Source: Cladorrhinum sp. PSN259
Taxonomy: Eukaryota; Ascomycota; Sordariomycetes; Sordariales; Podosporaceae
Direction of reading: 5' to 3'
Length of the DNA: 64,000 nucleotides
Assembly (NCBI GenBank): GCA_033725935.1
Contig: MU867117.1
Span: 1-64,000 of the forward strand
The notes under the pieces were generated by a model, which worked only from the letters and a program-made list of their open reading frames with translations, ran no database searches and was not told where the DNA came from. Positions 11,068-22,765 of the stretch are shown piece after piece (the first letter of the stretch is position 1; every line of letters begins with the position of its first letter). Position numbers and translations under genes: made by a program.

Positions 11068-12368
11068 TCAGTCATTCCGTACCTCATAATCTCTGGTATA
11101 TACAATCCCTGGCTGCTGAATGTCCCTGCACAAATCCCCATGGTTGGCCTGGGAGCCAAGCCTGTTCTCAAGATCTCCAGGCTGGGAGATCAAAGTGTTG
11201 GAAGCTGTCTTGGTACTACCCGGCACAGCCACATAATTGAAGTTGTCCACCTGACTGACCATGGTGTCAAGGTCATTTATGTGGTTGTCTTGAGCGTTAG
11301 CATTTCGGGTTCTTGCCCTCCTCATTCTCTCAAGGAAGGTCTCGGTGGGCTTGTATGTCTTGCTTGCTTTTTTGGCAGATGCGGCGAATAGTTGGGGGAA
11401 GGCTGAAAATGAGGCAACCATCACAGCTATTTTGTAAACAGATCATTAATACTCAGTGTCAAATCGCAGTTTATCAAGTGGGTTGTTACTTACCAAGGGA
11501 AGCTTCGATTGAACTCCAGAGGAATACGTATGTAACATCTTGTGCGCCGCTGTTCCATCTGAATGCAAGATTGTCTACTGCTCGGACAATTGCGGCAACC
11601 ATGGTGATGATTGTAAGAGAGAAAAGTCCGATAAAGGCCATCTTCTTGGCTAGACGGAGGCGGGTATTCCAGACCATAATCACTGGAATAATCATGACTA
11701 CGTGGTCACGGTTCACGACAGTGTTAGCAAACACGGACCAGGAGATGATGCGGGACGAAGGGGATGTCTCAAAACTCACTCAGAAAATCCGAACATACAT
11801 CCATGGCGGAATTAAACTTCATAGTCACTCTGACATAGCGGACGTGGTCGGGCTTTTGGCAGTTGGCCAAGATATACTCGGGGTTGCCCACGAAGCATTG
11901 CCAGGGATTGGTGCCTATGCTCACGGCCCAAAGCGCCAAGATGAATCCCACAAGAGGCCACCACACGTGTCGGAGCTTGTCGACGTTCATGTCAATCCGT
12001 CTGAAAAACAAGACGACCGACAGCTTGACGGCGGTGAGGGTGGAGCAGAATAGAACCTGGGCAACGCCCGTGATGTTCATTGTCCGTTTGAGTTTCCTCA
12101 AGAGGTCGCCAATGTCGTCTGGTGGCGCACCGGCAGAGACTTTGAGAACGTAATACATGTCTGGGGCATTGCATTGCCATATAGCAGCCATGGTTACGAC
12201 AAGGAGGGCGGCGAAGATGACAAGCGCATCATCATAAAACAGGCGCCGCGCGGCCACCAAGCGCGCGTATATGCGAACCGCAAGGAAAACAGTAGCAAGC
12301 GCCGCGAAGGCCCAGATAGTGTTGCGGAAGACTGAGAGAGAAATATGCGGATTGTGTGAAGGCGCCAT
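11068..12368 (-). CDS. Rhodopsin-domain (PTH11/SAT4-type) integral membrane protein
   Basis: Predicted 383-residue protein from exons 12368-11780, 11697-11494 and 11426-11068. The introns of 82 and 67 nt are GT-AG and both in phase 1. Seven hydrophobic segments are expected. The landmarks of the fungal rhodopsin-like/SAT4 family are present: 'RIYARLVAARRLFYDDALV' after TM1, a cysteine near 'WQCNAPDMYY', 'KLSVVLFFRRI', 'CFVGNPEYILANC', 'DFLIMIIPVIMVW' across the first intron, 'FSLTIITMVAAIVRA', and 'FLWSSIEASL' followed by 'AVMVASFSAFPQLF' across the second intron. The cytosolic C-terminal tail (about 100 residues) is hydrophilic. These proteins resemble seven-helix receptors, and some occur in toxin clusters, but the ligand and role are unknown here. 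No biosynthetic cluster surrounds it. Confidence 0.85.
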
Positions 12369-13502
12369 TGTGGATTCGATTGATATACCCAGTCTCAGTT
12401 CCGGACATCAAAGCCCTCAGGGCCCGGGGAGATTATTGGGATCAAATACTAGCAGAGCGGCTAGGTTCGATGCATGTGCATTAGGCATCCCTTCCAAAAG
12501 AAGTGTTATATTGCGAATCGAGTCTCGCCAAGTGCGCTGTGCCGGAAGCTTAAAGATCGACTCCAGGACAAAGCCAGCCACAGAGCGTCCAACCTGCGGC
12601 TGTTCCCTTGTTCGGCGCGTAAGGGTGCATCGCAACTCCCAACAGCACATGACCTAAACTACCTTGGATGCCAACAACCAAACACACCCTAGCTTCCGCA
12701 TAATCACCGTGACCATGACCCTTGTAAATGTAGTACTGTCAGACCTGTAGGTAAGCATACGAGCCATAAGCATAGGTAACCAGGTCAAATTGGAATGGGT
12801 CCGGCCCTGATGCTTATGTGCAGGCTTAGCTGGACTAACGTGGTCGTTCCAGGTGCTACGCCACGGACGCTTGCGAGTTTCTAGAAGACAAACATTCCCC
12901 TAGGAAGCTTGGCACAGGTTTAGTGAAAAAAGACACAAAAATCGTAACATTGAAGTAGGTAGTCACGGTCACGAAGTAAATCGCTTGAGTCAACAGGATA
13001 CCAACGACGATGAGTTTGAGCTGAAAGATCCACAACCGACTCAATATTAAAACTGCAGCTAAAGAGTGATAATGATTATTATGAAGGCTTGCCTCGCCTA
13101 TAAATACAGGTGAAGGGCAGGATCTAGAAAGAAATGTCAAGAAATGAAATGGTAAAAAGATCTGGTAATTGCGATTTATACCAAGGCTTAGATACTAATT
13201 ATCGACACTATATTTTTCAGTTCCATTCTGTCATGAATTTTGACCAAATCTTTGGTTCCGTGAATTTTCACGAGCGAGTGAATGTTCAGGGGTGACCGTG
13301 GGGTGACGCAGGCTTCCCCAATTCTCCGGCTCTCCTTGCCGCGCTTGACATGGCACACAAAGGGCACTAAACCCGTTATGGATATTGACAGGGCCGTGAC
13401 GGCTTGGCACCTGCGCTGCCTTCAACGTCATTTCTCCATCCTGAGAACAACAACAGACAGCTTTCCCTGAAAGTCAACACTGTTCGGAATTTCTAGCGCG
13501 TC
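12369..13502. other. Intergenic, no gene supported
   Basis: Promoter side of both the rhodopsin-domain gene (minus) and the DUF7730-type gene (plus). The frames are short and overlapping, with no recognisable protein. Confidence 0.5.
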
Positions 13503-14247
13503 ATGCAGCTGAACAAAGAAAGACAAAGAAGAATACGACAAGACCTGCACAAATCCCTTCCCAGCGAGGGAACCCCCGAATTAGAAATGTCAGTAAAACG
13601 CGTTCTCCACAGCACCCTAAAACCCCAGTAAACAGTGGCCCCGAAGCTAATAACAGAGCTCCATCACTAGATGGCATCGCAATCAACAACAGTCTCCCCT
13701 CCTGCGGCTTCCTCCCGAACTGCGAAATCGGATCTACGATCTTGTCCTCCGTGTAGGCCAAATAAATGTCTGTTATAAGAAGTGGGAACATAAGAAGAGA
13801 TTCCGAAAGGGCGTCCCATACTATGAAACCAGGGAGGGCGGATTTTGGTGTCGCATACTCAGGAGGGAACAGAACCCCTGGCCTGGAAATGCTTTTAGGG
13901 TCGAACCTCCGCATGGGTTGACGCTCTTGTCACCTGTTTGCCGGCAACTGTACCACGAGACGGCCTTGCTGCCATACACCGTCAATACCTGGTCGTTTGA
14001 ATCTCGATACGTGATGGATCGATATGTCGTCAAGGAGAAGCGGCTACCCCTCTCTCACCGACGTGCCATAAAAATTCTCTACTCTCAGGGGGTCTTAACT
14101 GCTGCACTCGAGAAGTACTTTGGTGGTCTGGAAGTCGTTCTTCTTGAAGGTGGCGTCAAGATGACCAAGCATATCATCGATGCTGATCCTGAGCATGCAG
14201 GTCGGCGGATGATTACCTGGGATATATCAAATACCTGGTGGAAGTGA
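13503..14247 (+). CDS. F-box-like/DUF7730-type fungal protein, possibly frameshifted
   Basis: Predicted exons 13503-13592 and 13657-14247 (64-nt intron, GTAAAA...CAG, phase 0) give 226 residues. The core 'LLRLPPELRNRIYDLVLRV' is the start of the large fungal F-box-like/DUF7730 family, followed by 'LLSPVCRQLYHETALLPYT', 'NTWSF' and a basic 'RRAIKILY' segment. Such proteins often have an F-box-like N-terminus, and the substrates are unknown. The frame closes at 14245. An adjacent frame carries protein-like sequence (DYLGYIKYLVEVRDAPEK, 14209-14262) that would extend the protein after a one-base shift near 14207, so the C-terminus may be truncated by a recent frameshift. Confidence 0.6.
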
Positions 14248-14728
14248 GGGATGCACCTGAGAAACTTGATTGGTTTGCACGCCTGCTGGAGTTGAGTTTT
14301 TTGTACAGGCTGTCTCGGATTTCATCCGAAGGCGAGAACAGCAGCAGGAAAAGATTGCATGTCCAGGGCAAGATGCGAACGGTCATCTGATTGTCCGCGC
14401 AGAACTTTCCAGGCGAAATACGCACTACGCTGCAGCAACTTTGCAAAGTCGCGGTCCTGCTCTTTCAACCTTTTAATCTCATTTGAGACTTTTCTTTGCA
14501 GCTTCTCTTCCAAAGCACTTAACAACTGCGGATCAAAAGACTTAGTCTAAGAATTGGACTTCAAGCATTCACCATTTATTCAGGACCTCCTTTCACCCTA
14601 ATTCATTTTATTGGCTTTGTGGTCCTAGCATTCTTTATCGACGCCACTAGCTATATCTTGATGGCGACAAAATGGATCCCATTTAGGCGCCTATTTTCGA
14701 CGAGATCATCGTTAAGCAAATTTCAAAG
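14248..14728. other. Possible frameshifted tail plus intergenic
   Basis: 14248-14399 can be read as the continuation of the preceding gene in the next frame. On the minus strand 14322-14525 is open with helix-forming composition, but the two readings exclude each other and I call neither. Confidence 0.3.
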
Positions 14729-15731
14729 ATGGACCAATTCTTTACCGACGAATTTGAGCTTCGCTATGACCTCGCTACCGGCACCTACCAAAGTGGCCTT
14801 GTCCGCCTGTACCGTTTGCTGAGATATGGCGATCACGAAACAGCCAGCGCAGTTAGTGGGATTCTAGGCCGATCGGTCTTCCTGCAATCTCCATTCCCTG
14901 CCATCTTTGTCTGCGGAGATCCGTTCGGTATCTACTCGCCAGGACTTCAAGTACCATCTGCAATTTTATGAATAGTCAGATGCTTACCCTTGTCTTAGTA
15001 TCAACCGTGTGCAGAATCTAGTCAGAGATGGCATCATTGACTGCGACACAGATGCCACCAACTGGAACTATACAACTGGCACAGACAGACCTGCTCTGGT
15101 CTTCACGATGACTCCTGACGTCCGCCACCTCGTCACCCAGATGTTAGGCCGTGAGCGACCCGATGACTTGGCAAACTCATTACAGGAGGTCATTACTCAC
15201 CTGGACCTATACTATCCTGAGCCGAATACTCCAACACCGACCACGTTCGAGGACAATGCCACATTTGCTCGTGACGTTCTCATTGGAGAACAAATCATGT
15301 CGGTTCTAAATGTATTCCAACGATATTTCGACACGTCCATTCCCCGCGAGGGCGCCTCTCTGGAGTACCGCCCTCGAGATCGAATCAGGCTGATCGAACT
15401 GGGCTTGAGGCTCTGCTGGAGGTTTGTCGGACAGCGCAGGTGGGACTCTGCGCGCACCTGGGGACAAAGGCTTTTCAGAATCATTACTGAAACGCCGGGC
15501 TGTCCTGTTGACCGGCATCGTGCGCATGCTCCCATGAGGAGCTGTATGATCATGTACGCGTACGCCATGATCAAACATAACCGCGAGGATTTTGGTGAGA
15601 CCCAGTTCCCCAATCGTGTTGAGGAGGAGATCCAGGGAGGCAATTTGACCGCTGAGGAGGTGAATGACTGTCGGATTGGGCTGGATTGGTTGGCTCGTGC
15701 GTACTCTTGGATGCCACCCAATAGTGTCTAG
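14729..15731 (+). CDS. Hypothetical protein, 312 aa
   Basis: Two exons, 14729-14950 and 15015-15731. The 64-nt intron (GTACCA donor, GTGCAG acceptor) keeps phase 0. Another AG at 14998 would break the frame. No domain is recognised. The protein is soluble and mixed alpha/beta in appearance, with 'FELRYDLATGTYQSGLVRLYRLL'-like N-terminal sequence (residues 8-30), 'MTPDVRHLVTQML' near the middle, and a C-terminal half containing 'LIELGLRLCWRFVGQRRW' and 'CRIGLDWLARAYSWMP'. The latter resembles helical repeat packing but is not diagnostic. The start codon is the first ATG of the open frame. Confidence 0.55.
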
Positions 15732-18700
15732 TAGTTCGATACGATGGTCGGCTGCCAGAAGTTTGGAGATGGAGGTACATATATGACAAGGTCTCTCGGT
15801 GGAAGGTCGTAAATGGTCTTACCAAGGGAGACCGGGCAATGGCTTAATGGGTTTTCATGCTAAATTGGAATGATGCGGCGGTCACTGATAATTAGATATT
15901 CTTTCGTCATTTTCAATAATCTTTTGTTGGCGCCGCATATTCACATGTACCAGCTACGATATCTTAGCCGTTATCCTTACTTGGGTAGTAACACCTTGTT
16001 AATTGCCTCTTAACGGGAATATTAATGCCTTTGAGTCACCAGCGATATGTATTTTTCCTAGTTTCCGATACCTACTATAATATGTAATGCTCAAGCTCTC
16101 GTGTCCATGAAAGAATATGGCGTGCATCCATCCTGCGGAAGAATATCACACCTCAAGCGTCTCATGGGCAGTCTGTAAATTGGGTAATACCAAGCCAAAA
16201 GTCATTGCTTGTCATGCTGGATGCATACTGTCCTGTTGAGAAACATGGTAGAAATATAAACCAAAAGAAGTCCAACGGCAACATTCATTTATCGCAATCC
16301 ATTTCTTCATGAGCCTCTTGTTCTCTCGGATGAGGTTGAGGGGAACCGTTCTCCTAAAAACAGGGTGGTCACTGGCAGGCCTGCCAATTCACGCAGTTGG
16401 TGGTAAAAGATTCCTGCTTGTGAACCTGGAATGCTCGTTGAGAACTTGATTTGCAGTTCTTCTTTGACTGTTCCGCAGCTACCCGCCACAGACTCTCAGA
16501 GAAATCATGACGAGCCGTTGTATACCGTTATGTATTGGCCGTTTTCTGTCCTCGTGATAGGATTCGTAAATGTGGGAAGGAAGAAGGCCGAATGGCAATA
16601 CTGTTCGTTATGGATGGAAGAACTTGGAATAGGCTGCATACAGAAGCTGAAGCTGCTAGATGGTTTTGAACGTGGGATTCTGTTAAGTCACAATGGAAAA
16701 CGGTGGTCACTTAGCAACTGGAACCTGGAAGGGTGTGCAGGTGGCCCTGATGGCGGACCTTCCTTTCTCCAGCTAGTTGGAGGGCTTGCCCTAGGAGCGA
16801 CCTACCCCCGGCCACTGGGAACGGAAACCCCGCTTCCTTCCTCCAAATTCCAGGTCTTCCAAGATTTTTTGGATCGAAGCTTCAATATGACATGATTTGG
16901 GAATTGCTTGCAATAAAGAATCTGGCAGGAGTTTTCTCTTCCCTTATACCGACGGTTGACAGAGTTTTTCGAGAGTCATTGCTCAGTATGTTTGACCGAA
17001 TCATCCCCCCACGTTGCATTCTTCCCAAGATGCCGCGCTATCACTACCAGCATCTCAGGCTGACGCTACAGAAGGGTGCCCGGGCATCCGTGAGCAATCG
17101 CTCACGATGGTTCACGTTTAACGTGGACCAAATGCTTGTGTGGTGGCTCCCGCCCGAGGTTACAATAACAGGTATGTCATATGATTGATCTGACTACGTG
17201 TGCAAGATGAGAGCTGAAAATTTTCTGGAATGCAGAAAACAGACCGAGCAGCGACCACTGCCATGATCCCGTATAACGCCAACATGGCGATCGGGCGGAC
17301 ATTCTTCCGCCCAATGGAGTGCCGGACCCATCGCCGGATCACAGACGTCGGGGAAGAAAGAGAAGTAAAGGGGTGTATAACCAGCAAATAATAATTTTGG
17401 CGAATGAATTCTCAACCATACCCCGAGGCGTACGACCTGATGATCAAGGGGTTTTCGCCCAACTACAAGGGCAACCCAGATCTCGAGCGCAACCGGCGCG
17501 CTCAATCCCAGAGGCAAGATTACGGTTCGACCAAGAATTCCCCCGATATTGAATGCGACACTAACCGCCGCATCACAGACGTCGAGGCATACGACCTGAT
17601 GGTAAGGGGTTTTCACCCAACTACAAGGGCAACCCAGATCTAGAGCGCAATCGGTTCGCCCAGATTCCTGAGGCAGAGAACTGCAGCAGGTCTGCTGGGG
17701 TGGCCTACGTTGTGCCTGTCAGGGGTGCTTGCCACCGTGGTCTGCCTCGGTGTTGTCATGCTTCAAGACAAGCCTGATTCTTGTTTAGGTTACAGCGTTA
17801 TCGGGCATAACCGGAAGAAGACAAGCCTGAAAACTCGGCAAAGAATGTTGTGTTTGGCATTGCCTTCCAGTTTGTCATCACCATAATCATGGCGGTCTAC
17901 ATCAAGATTGAGATGCGCAAAGTGAAGAAGGTGTTGTTGGACGAGCAGGAAGAGCGTGGACGGGTGGCTGCCGCACAAACCTCATCATTCGAACTGATGG
18001 ATAAATTGCTCATGATGAGGTCCCGGTAGCGAAGGTACAGCGTATTCTACTTCTGGATGTTGACAAGAATTCAGGAGCTGACATAAGAAATATAGGCACA
18101 GCCCGCGGTGTTTTTCAGCAGCGCAATCTCTGCCCTCCCGCTCCCGACCTTGGGATGTGATGTTCTTCCAAGAGTGCAAGGGCGAGACGGTTGTCGAGTC
18201 TACCAACCCTAAGGTTCCTCGCTTGAATGGGCCCATCTACTTCGAGAACAGGCCCCATTTGACACATCCCGTCAACTTCGCAAACAGCGGTCTATCACAG
18301 TTGTGGCAAGATCCCCGGTCGCATCACCAGGTCTACTTCATCATCAAGCCTTCTGAGGGGATCTACCTCCGGCGGCAGTTTCCGCGATGCCAATTACATC
18401 ATTGTCACCAACCCGTTCCACCATTTCGACAAGGCTCATCAAGCCAGGACCGTTTTCGGGCAAGAGGATGTTACATTCACCAAAGGCAAAAGAAGAACGA
18501 TTTCATTTACCACTTCATGGTGTCCAACAAAGATTGAGAAGCGGACGATGCCGGATCTCACTGGGAGCGGGAACGTCTCCGACATTTCAATTGCTACCAG
18601 ATTGAGTGTGAACATATTCCGTGGTGGCTTGACAACGATGCTGGTGGAAGAGCTGCAAATTTTCAGCAAGTAAGTAATCCCACTGCAAAGAGAAAATCTT

Positions 18701-18900
18701 CTACGCGATATGTGTGCTGATACGAGAAAGCAGTTACTTCCTAATGCCATCCGGACTGTAGGAGCTTCATGACGCGTACTACTTGGAAGTACCGCCATAC
18801 CGGTCATGGAACAACATACCAGAGCAAAGAAACGGGCCAGTTATACCCTGAGGACCGAAATGCTGGTGTGAGGACATTAAGAGAGGACTTATTCGAAATC
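15732..18900. other. Degenerate region without an intact gene
   Basis: Several stretches have coding-like composition but no continuous frame. Examples are 16517-16895 (plus), a membrane-segment fragment near 17845-17915 ('VVFGIAFQFVITIIMAVYI'), and 18180-18660, where neighbouring frames alternate. I cannot assign a family to any of them. The pattern fits one or more decayed genes. Confidence 0.35.
17425..17680 (+). repeat. 159-bp tandem duplication inside degenerate gene
   Basis: The segment starting 'gaggcgtacgacctgatg' at 17425 is repeated at 17584. Both copies contain 'cccaactacaagggcaac'. In one frame both copies translate to 'AYDLM-[IV]-[KR]-GF', and the first continues to 'NYKGNPDLERNRRAQ'. 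The frame is lost after the second copy. A shorter piece ('atcacagacgtcg') also recurs near 17340 and 17570. Confidence 0.8.
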
Positions 18901-19300
18901 AAATTATCTTGGGGTCAACCCGCTGTGACTTCAACTAAAGTTCCGTAATCGCATCAGAAAGAACACTGACTATGGGATGAACTTTGGGGGTGCATATAGC
19001 TGAATCTATATATATGTAATTCTAACTGATAACTGCTGTAAAAGTCCTTTGGCTTGTAGGCAGTCAGGCAGTGACCACGATACTTAGACATAGAGTCCAC
19101 TCGTGAGGTGTTTTACTGTGTTTTCTCTCCTTCTTTTGTTTCACCGTGACACTCTCCGACTGTTCGGTTCTCGTGGTCCCATCTGTAACGCGCCATCGTG
19201 AAGTCTAGTTTAGTGGCATTGGCTATTTCGTGCCTGGTATAATATGGTGTTAAGAACACACCGAGGTTGTATAAACCCGTGGTAGGGTGACTTTGTCCCT

Positions 19301-19530
19301 CGCTTTGCTGTAAGATGATACCAGGAGTGCAAAGCTGTCCTGCCCGAGCAGATTGTCGTCGTCTCGTTTCTGCTGTGGGATGGTGCCTGGAGCGTCAAGA
19401 TGTCATACCTAAGCAGGCTGGTTCGTCTCGCGCTTGCTGTGAGTCGGTGCCAGGGGCATAGGATACCCTGCCCGAGCAGTTTGACTTCGTCCCGCGCTTG
19501 CTGTGACGTGGTGCCAGGTGCGCAAACAAC
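19301..19530. repeat. About 64-bp minisatellite, 3.5 units
   Basis: Units start near 19301, 19365, 19429 and 19492. They share 'gcttgctgt', 'ggtgcc[at]gg' and 'cctgcccgagcag'. Divergence between units is moderate. The stretch lies about 0.8 kb upstream of the coiled-coil protein gene, and no gene is called in 18901-20351. Confidence 0.8.
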
Positions 19531-19948
19531 TTCGTGCATGGCGCAAGCATGTCTTGTCGGGAAGGTGCCCGCCAGAAGAACAATCGCGACGGGGTTGATC
19601 AGTGCTTGGTAGCTACAGATACATGTATATATTCTGAACTTCCCTTTCACCTTCAAACTTTCCCTCTTCTTCTTCTTTTCCTTGAAAAGAGGTCCAGTCT
19701 GTTTCTTCCAGCCCAGCCTTTTCTTTTGTTCTGCTGCCCGCTGGCGTTTTCGATCTTTTTTTCTCTCCAATTTTTTTTTAAAAAAACAAACCCGAAGAAG
19801 CCTCCTTCCCCTCCTTCACAGGCCTTAGGGTATAGGTCTTTTCGTCTCCCCCGGCACCAGCACAGAGCTTTTCCTCCAATTATTTCTCTCTTTTTCAGGG
19901 GATCACAGAGGTCCATCCTGCCCCTCTTGTCACGAATCCATTCACGTC

Positions 19949-20192
19949 GACATACCACCATTCCCGCCGGCACGCCCAGTTTTGTTTTATGTAACCATCA
20001 ATCAGGCTACCAAGCGCGTCGATTACCCACTTAGGGCAGCGTTGTTTTCTGTCCTCCCTGTCACCCCCTCCGCCAGGCTACATCCCTTTCGCCAGGTCTT
20101 TGTTCTCATTGAGATACCACCATTCCCGCCAGCACGCCTTCTTTTTCTATAACCATCAACAAGTCTGCCAAATCCGTCGACTACCGAGGGCA
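19949..20192 (+). repeat. Imperfect direct repeat upstream of the coiled-coil gene
   Basis: Two copies (about 19949-20041 and 20110-20192) share 'ataccaccattcccgcc', 'gcacgcc', 'aaccatcaa' and a 'cgtcga' then 'gggcagc' ending. They lie in a pyrimidine-rich leader ahead of the start at 20352 and look like a duplicated promoter/5' leader segment. Confidence 0.75.
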
Positions 20193-20351
20193 GCTCCTTT
20201 TTTTATTTTTTTTAAGCTCACTGACGGTCCCTCCGCAAAATTACCTTTTCTGCCGCCAGGTCTTGTTTTCAAGTTATCTTCCTCTGCTGAGCTCAAGGAA
20301 TACATTCTCCTCGACATACCCTGAAGCATCGCCATTTCCACATGTACCAAG

Positions 20352-21425
20352 ATGGCTTCCTCCACCACCACCGACCATCAATCCGCCGTGGCTATCCTCT
20401 TCTGCACCATCATTGAGGCCGACCACTTCTCCTTCGATATCCTCCACCGCGAGTTGATCGCCCTTGGTGTACGCCAGTACACCTTTACCCTCACTACCAG
20501 CGAGCTGGGTAAGTCTCTTTTTGTTTTCATATTACTACCTGCCCATTGTTTTTGAAGAGACCAAGTCATATGCCTTTTTTTTTTTCTCTTCTCGACCCCT
20601 GATACAGACAATCGGACTAAACAAGCTACCAAGCTGTTTACCGAGACATCCCCATTGTTTTGTCTGTCCCCGTTTATTTGTTTCCCCGTAGATGCAACAA
20701 ACTGTTGGACCAATGACTAACAGATCATCTTTTTCTCAGCCTATCGCACCCTCCTGCCGCCACCCAACCCTCTCTTCGCCGTGGTCGAGCACCACCTCAA
20801 CCTGGCTGGCGTTTTCCCGCCATGTGCGGGTGAGATGGGCGAGTTCTCTCGCGGCGGGATCGACCGCCTGCTCGCCCCGGTATTGCGAGAGGGCACCGCC
20901 AACTGGTTTGGGTTGGTGTGGTCGCTCCTCGGGCTGGGGGTGGTGACCCTCCAGGTCACCCCCTGGGACGGCCACGTCACATTCTGGGGCGAGTGGTTCG
21001 ACTTCGGCTCCGGCCAGGTCGAAGAGGTCTGGCACGGGGTGCGCCTCGTCCCGACAGCCAACGCGGCTGTCATGGACGCCGCTCCGTCGCCTCGCTCGAC
21101 TCCCGCCGTCGGGCAGCTGTCGGCCCATGGGGCAAACCCGGGCTTGCTGGCCGCCGCCGAGAAGGCCGCTGAGGACGTGGGCTCCGGAGAGGAGAGCGTT
21201 GCCGCCGCCGTGCGCCGGGCTCTTAGGAGCATGAAGCTCGCTGAGGAGGAGGAGAAGAGGAAGAAGAAGGAGAAGGCTGCCGCTGAGAAGGAGAGGGAGA
21301 AGAAGAAGAAGGAGGCCAAGAAGAACGAGGAGGAGCTCGCCCGCAATGTTGCTCGGCTCGCCCCGTTTTTGGATGAGGATGAGAAGCTGGATGGTTGGTG
21401 CCCCCAGGACGACTTGTACGATTAA
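20352..21425 (+). CDS. Hypothetical protein with C-terminal charged coiled coil
   Basis: Predicted exons 20352-20508 and 20740-21425 give 280 residues. The 231-nt intron has a GTAAGT donor and TTTTTCTCAG acceptor and joins in phase 1. It is long for this window and may hide a small exon. The N-terminal part (residues 1-150) is globular, with 'AVAILFCTIIEADHFSFDIL', 'LLPPPNPLFAVVEHHLNLAG' and a Trp-rich 'VTFWGEWFDFGSGQVEEVWH'. From about residue 200 a Lys/Glu-rich helix forms a strong single coiled coil. No family is recognised. GC content is clearly higher in exon 2 than in the flanks, which supports coding. Upstream lies a long CT-rich leader containing a duplicated segment. Confidence 0.6.
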
Positions 21426-22149
21426 GACACCGGCGGACCGACATGGAACCCGAGTTCAATATGCCTGGAGAGTTTGTTTTGTTTTTACCACCGAATCGAG
21501 CGACCAACGGCCAGGGAGCTCTCGCTGGCTCCCTTTGACAGTCTTTCTGTTTGGTTTTGATTTGCAAAGTGGGCGATACTTTATCGTCATCGAGTCTTGG
21601 GCTATGTTATGAATGCTTTGGTTGTCACACTGTTTGTGTTTCTGGAGGGTTGGCTGGTAAGTGCCCCCCAATTAACTTCGAAAGAGGACTGAGTCGGCGA
21701 CTAACCGAACTGTTTCGGCACAGCCATCGCATCTCAACGGAGTTATTTGACCCTCAATGCTGCGCTCTCCAAAGTCATGAGAAATCTACATTGAACCGAC
21801 TCAGTTTAGGTGGCTTCAATGTCTTACATATGGAATAGTCGTGCAGCAATTTCCAGCCCTCTCGACCAGTCAACCTCGTGCTCCTCGAGGAGACAAACGA
21901 GAAGAACCGTCTTCCATGATATTTTCACACCCATTTGCCACGTTCTCCCTCGATCTTCAGCCCTCTACTTCTTGGTATAAGCCGAGTGGTACTGTAAGCG
22001 CCGTTGGTGGATTGGACCTAGGAACGACTGTCGGTCTGGCGCGAGCACAGCATGAAATCGTCGCCTTCAACCGCCCCATGGATTCATCCACGGACAGTTC
22101 CCAACGCCCAATCCGCAACCATCTCTCGGAAGTCGCAAGCTCTCCGACA
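21426..22149. other. Intergenic, no gene supported
   Basis: Short frames only. Pieces after about 21950 may belong to the patatin-like pseudogene downstream, but I could not align them. Confidence 0.4.
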
Positions 22150-22765
22150 CCGTAATCTGCATAGATCCAGAGTTCGATGCAATTGCAGGATGCCAGTACC
22201 ACGCCTGGCACGACACTACGGTCCCGAGCCCAATTTTTGGCAAGCCGGAACCCCGCAACAGTTTCAAGAAGTGAACGGAGGTTTTTTATGGCTGGGTCAG
22301 AGACCTGATGCCTCGATCGGGGTACGAAACCAAATTGTCGAATTGTGGGCCGATATTGGCCCTACATAAAGACTGCGCATGTCTTTGCAATTATACGGCC
22401 GGCCGGACTGCTCTCATCTCTGGCCACCCTCCAGGCACTGATGGAGGAGATTGCCAAATTATAAAAGGAATGCTCACCGTCAGCTTTATCGAGCGCTCAC
22501 ACCGCCCTGATCTCTCAAGATAAGATCCTCGATGGCGTATACAGGGAAGGCCAGTACCTGCCAGGTCATTACTTCGACTACATCGCTGGCACTTCGGTCG
22601 GTGGGCTGATTGCCATCATATTGGGCACGCTCGGAAACAGCGTTGAGGACTGAATCAACGAGTTCCACCGCCAGAAGAAAGCCACTTCGTTTCCGGGCTC
22701 GTCCAGTGTTCCTTCCATCCGAGCTTTTACTCCTCCTCGTCGAGGCCGCCCGGTGAAGGAATAAG
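22150..22765 (+). pseudogene. Patatin-like phospholipase (STAND-type N-terminus) remnant
   Basis: The diagnostic piece is 'HYFDYIAGTSVGGLIAIILG' at about 22570-22630, containing the patatin nucleophile elbow G-T-S-V-G. It is preceded in the same frame by 'LLSSLATLQALMEEIAKL', a TAA stop, and a segment ending 'ISQDKILDG' that seems to be what is left of the usual DGGG glycine loop. A TGA follows at about 22651. Upstream, in another frame, 'DPEFDAIAGCQYHAW' and 'TTVPSPIFGKPEPRNSF' form a further conserved-looking block. In fungi such patatin domains often head NLR-like proteins. Stops and frame changes mark this as a pseudogene. The exact limits are uncertain, and 22766-23250 may contain its eroded continuation. 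Confidence 0.7.

Noticed and set aside
19210..19770. 186-codon minus-strand frame over the 64-bp repeat
   Set aside because: The apparent protein repeats come from the minisatellite. The N-terminal Lys-rich part is the reverse of a CT-rich leader.
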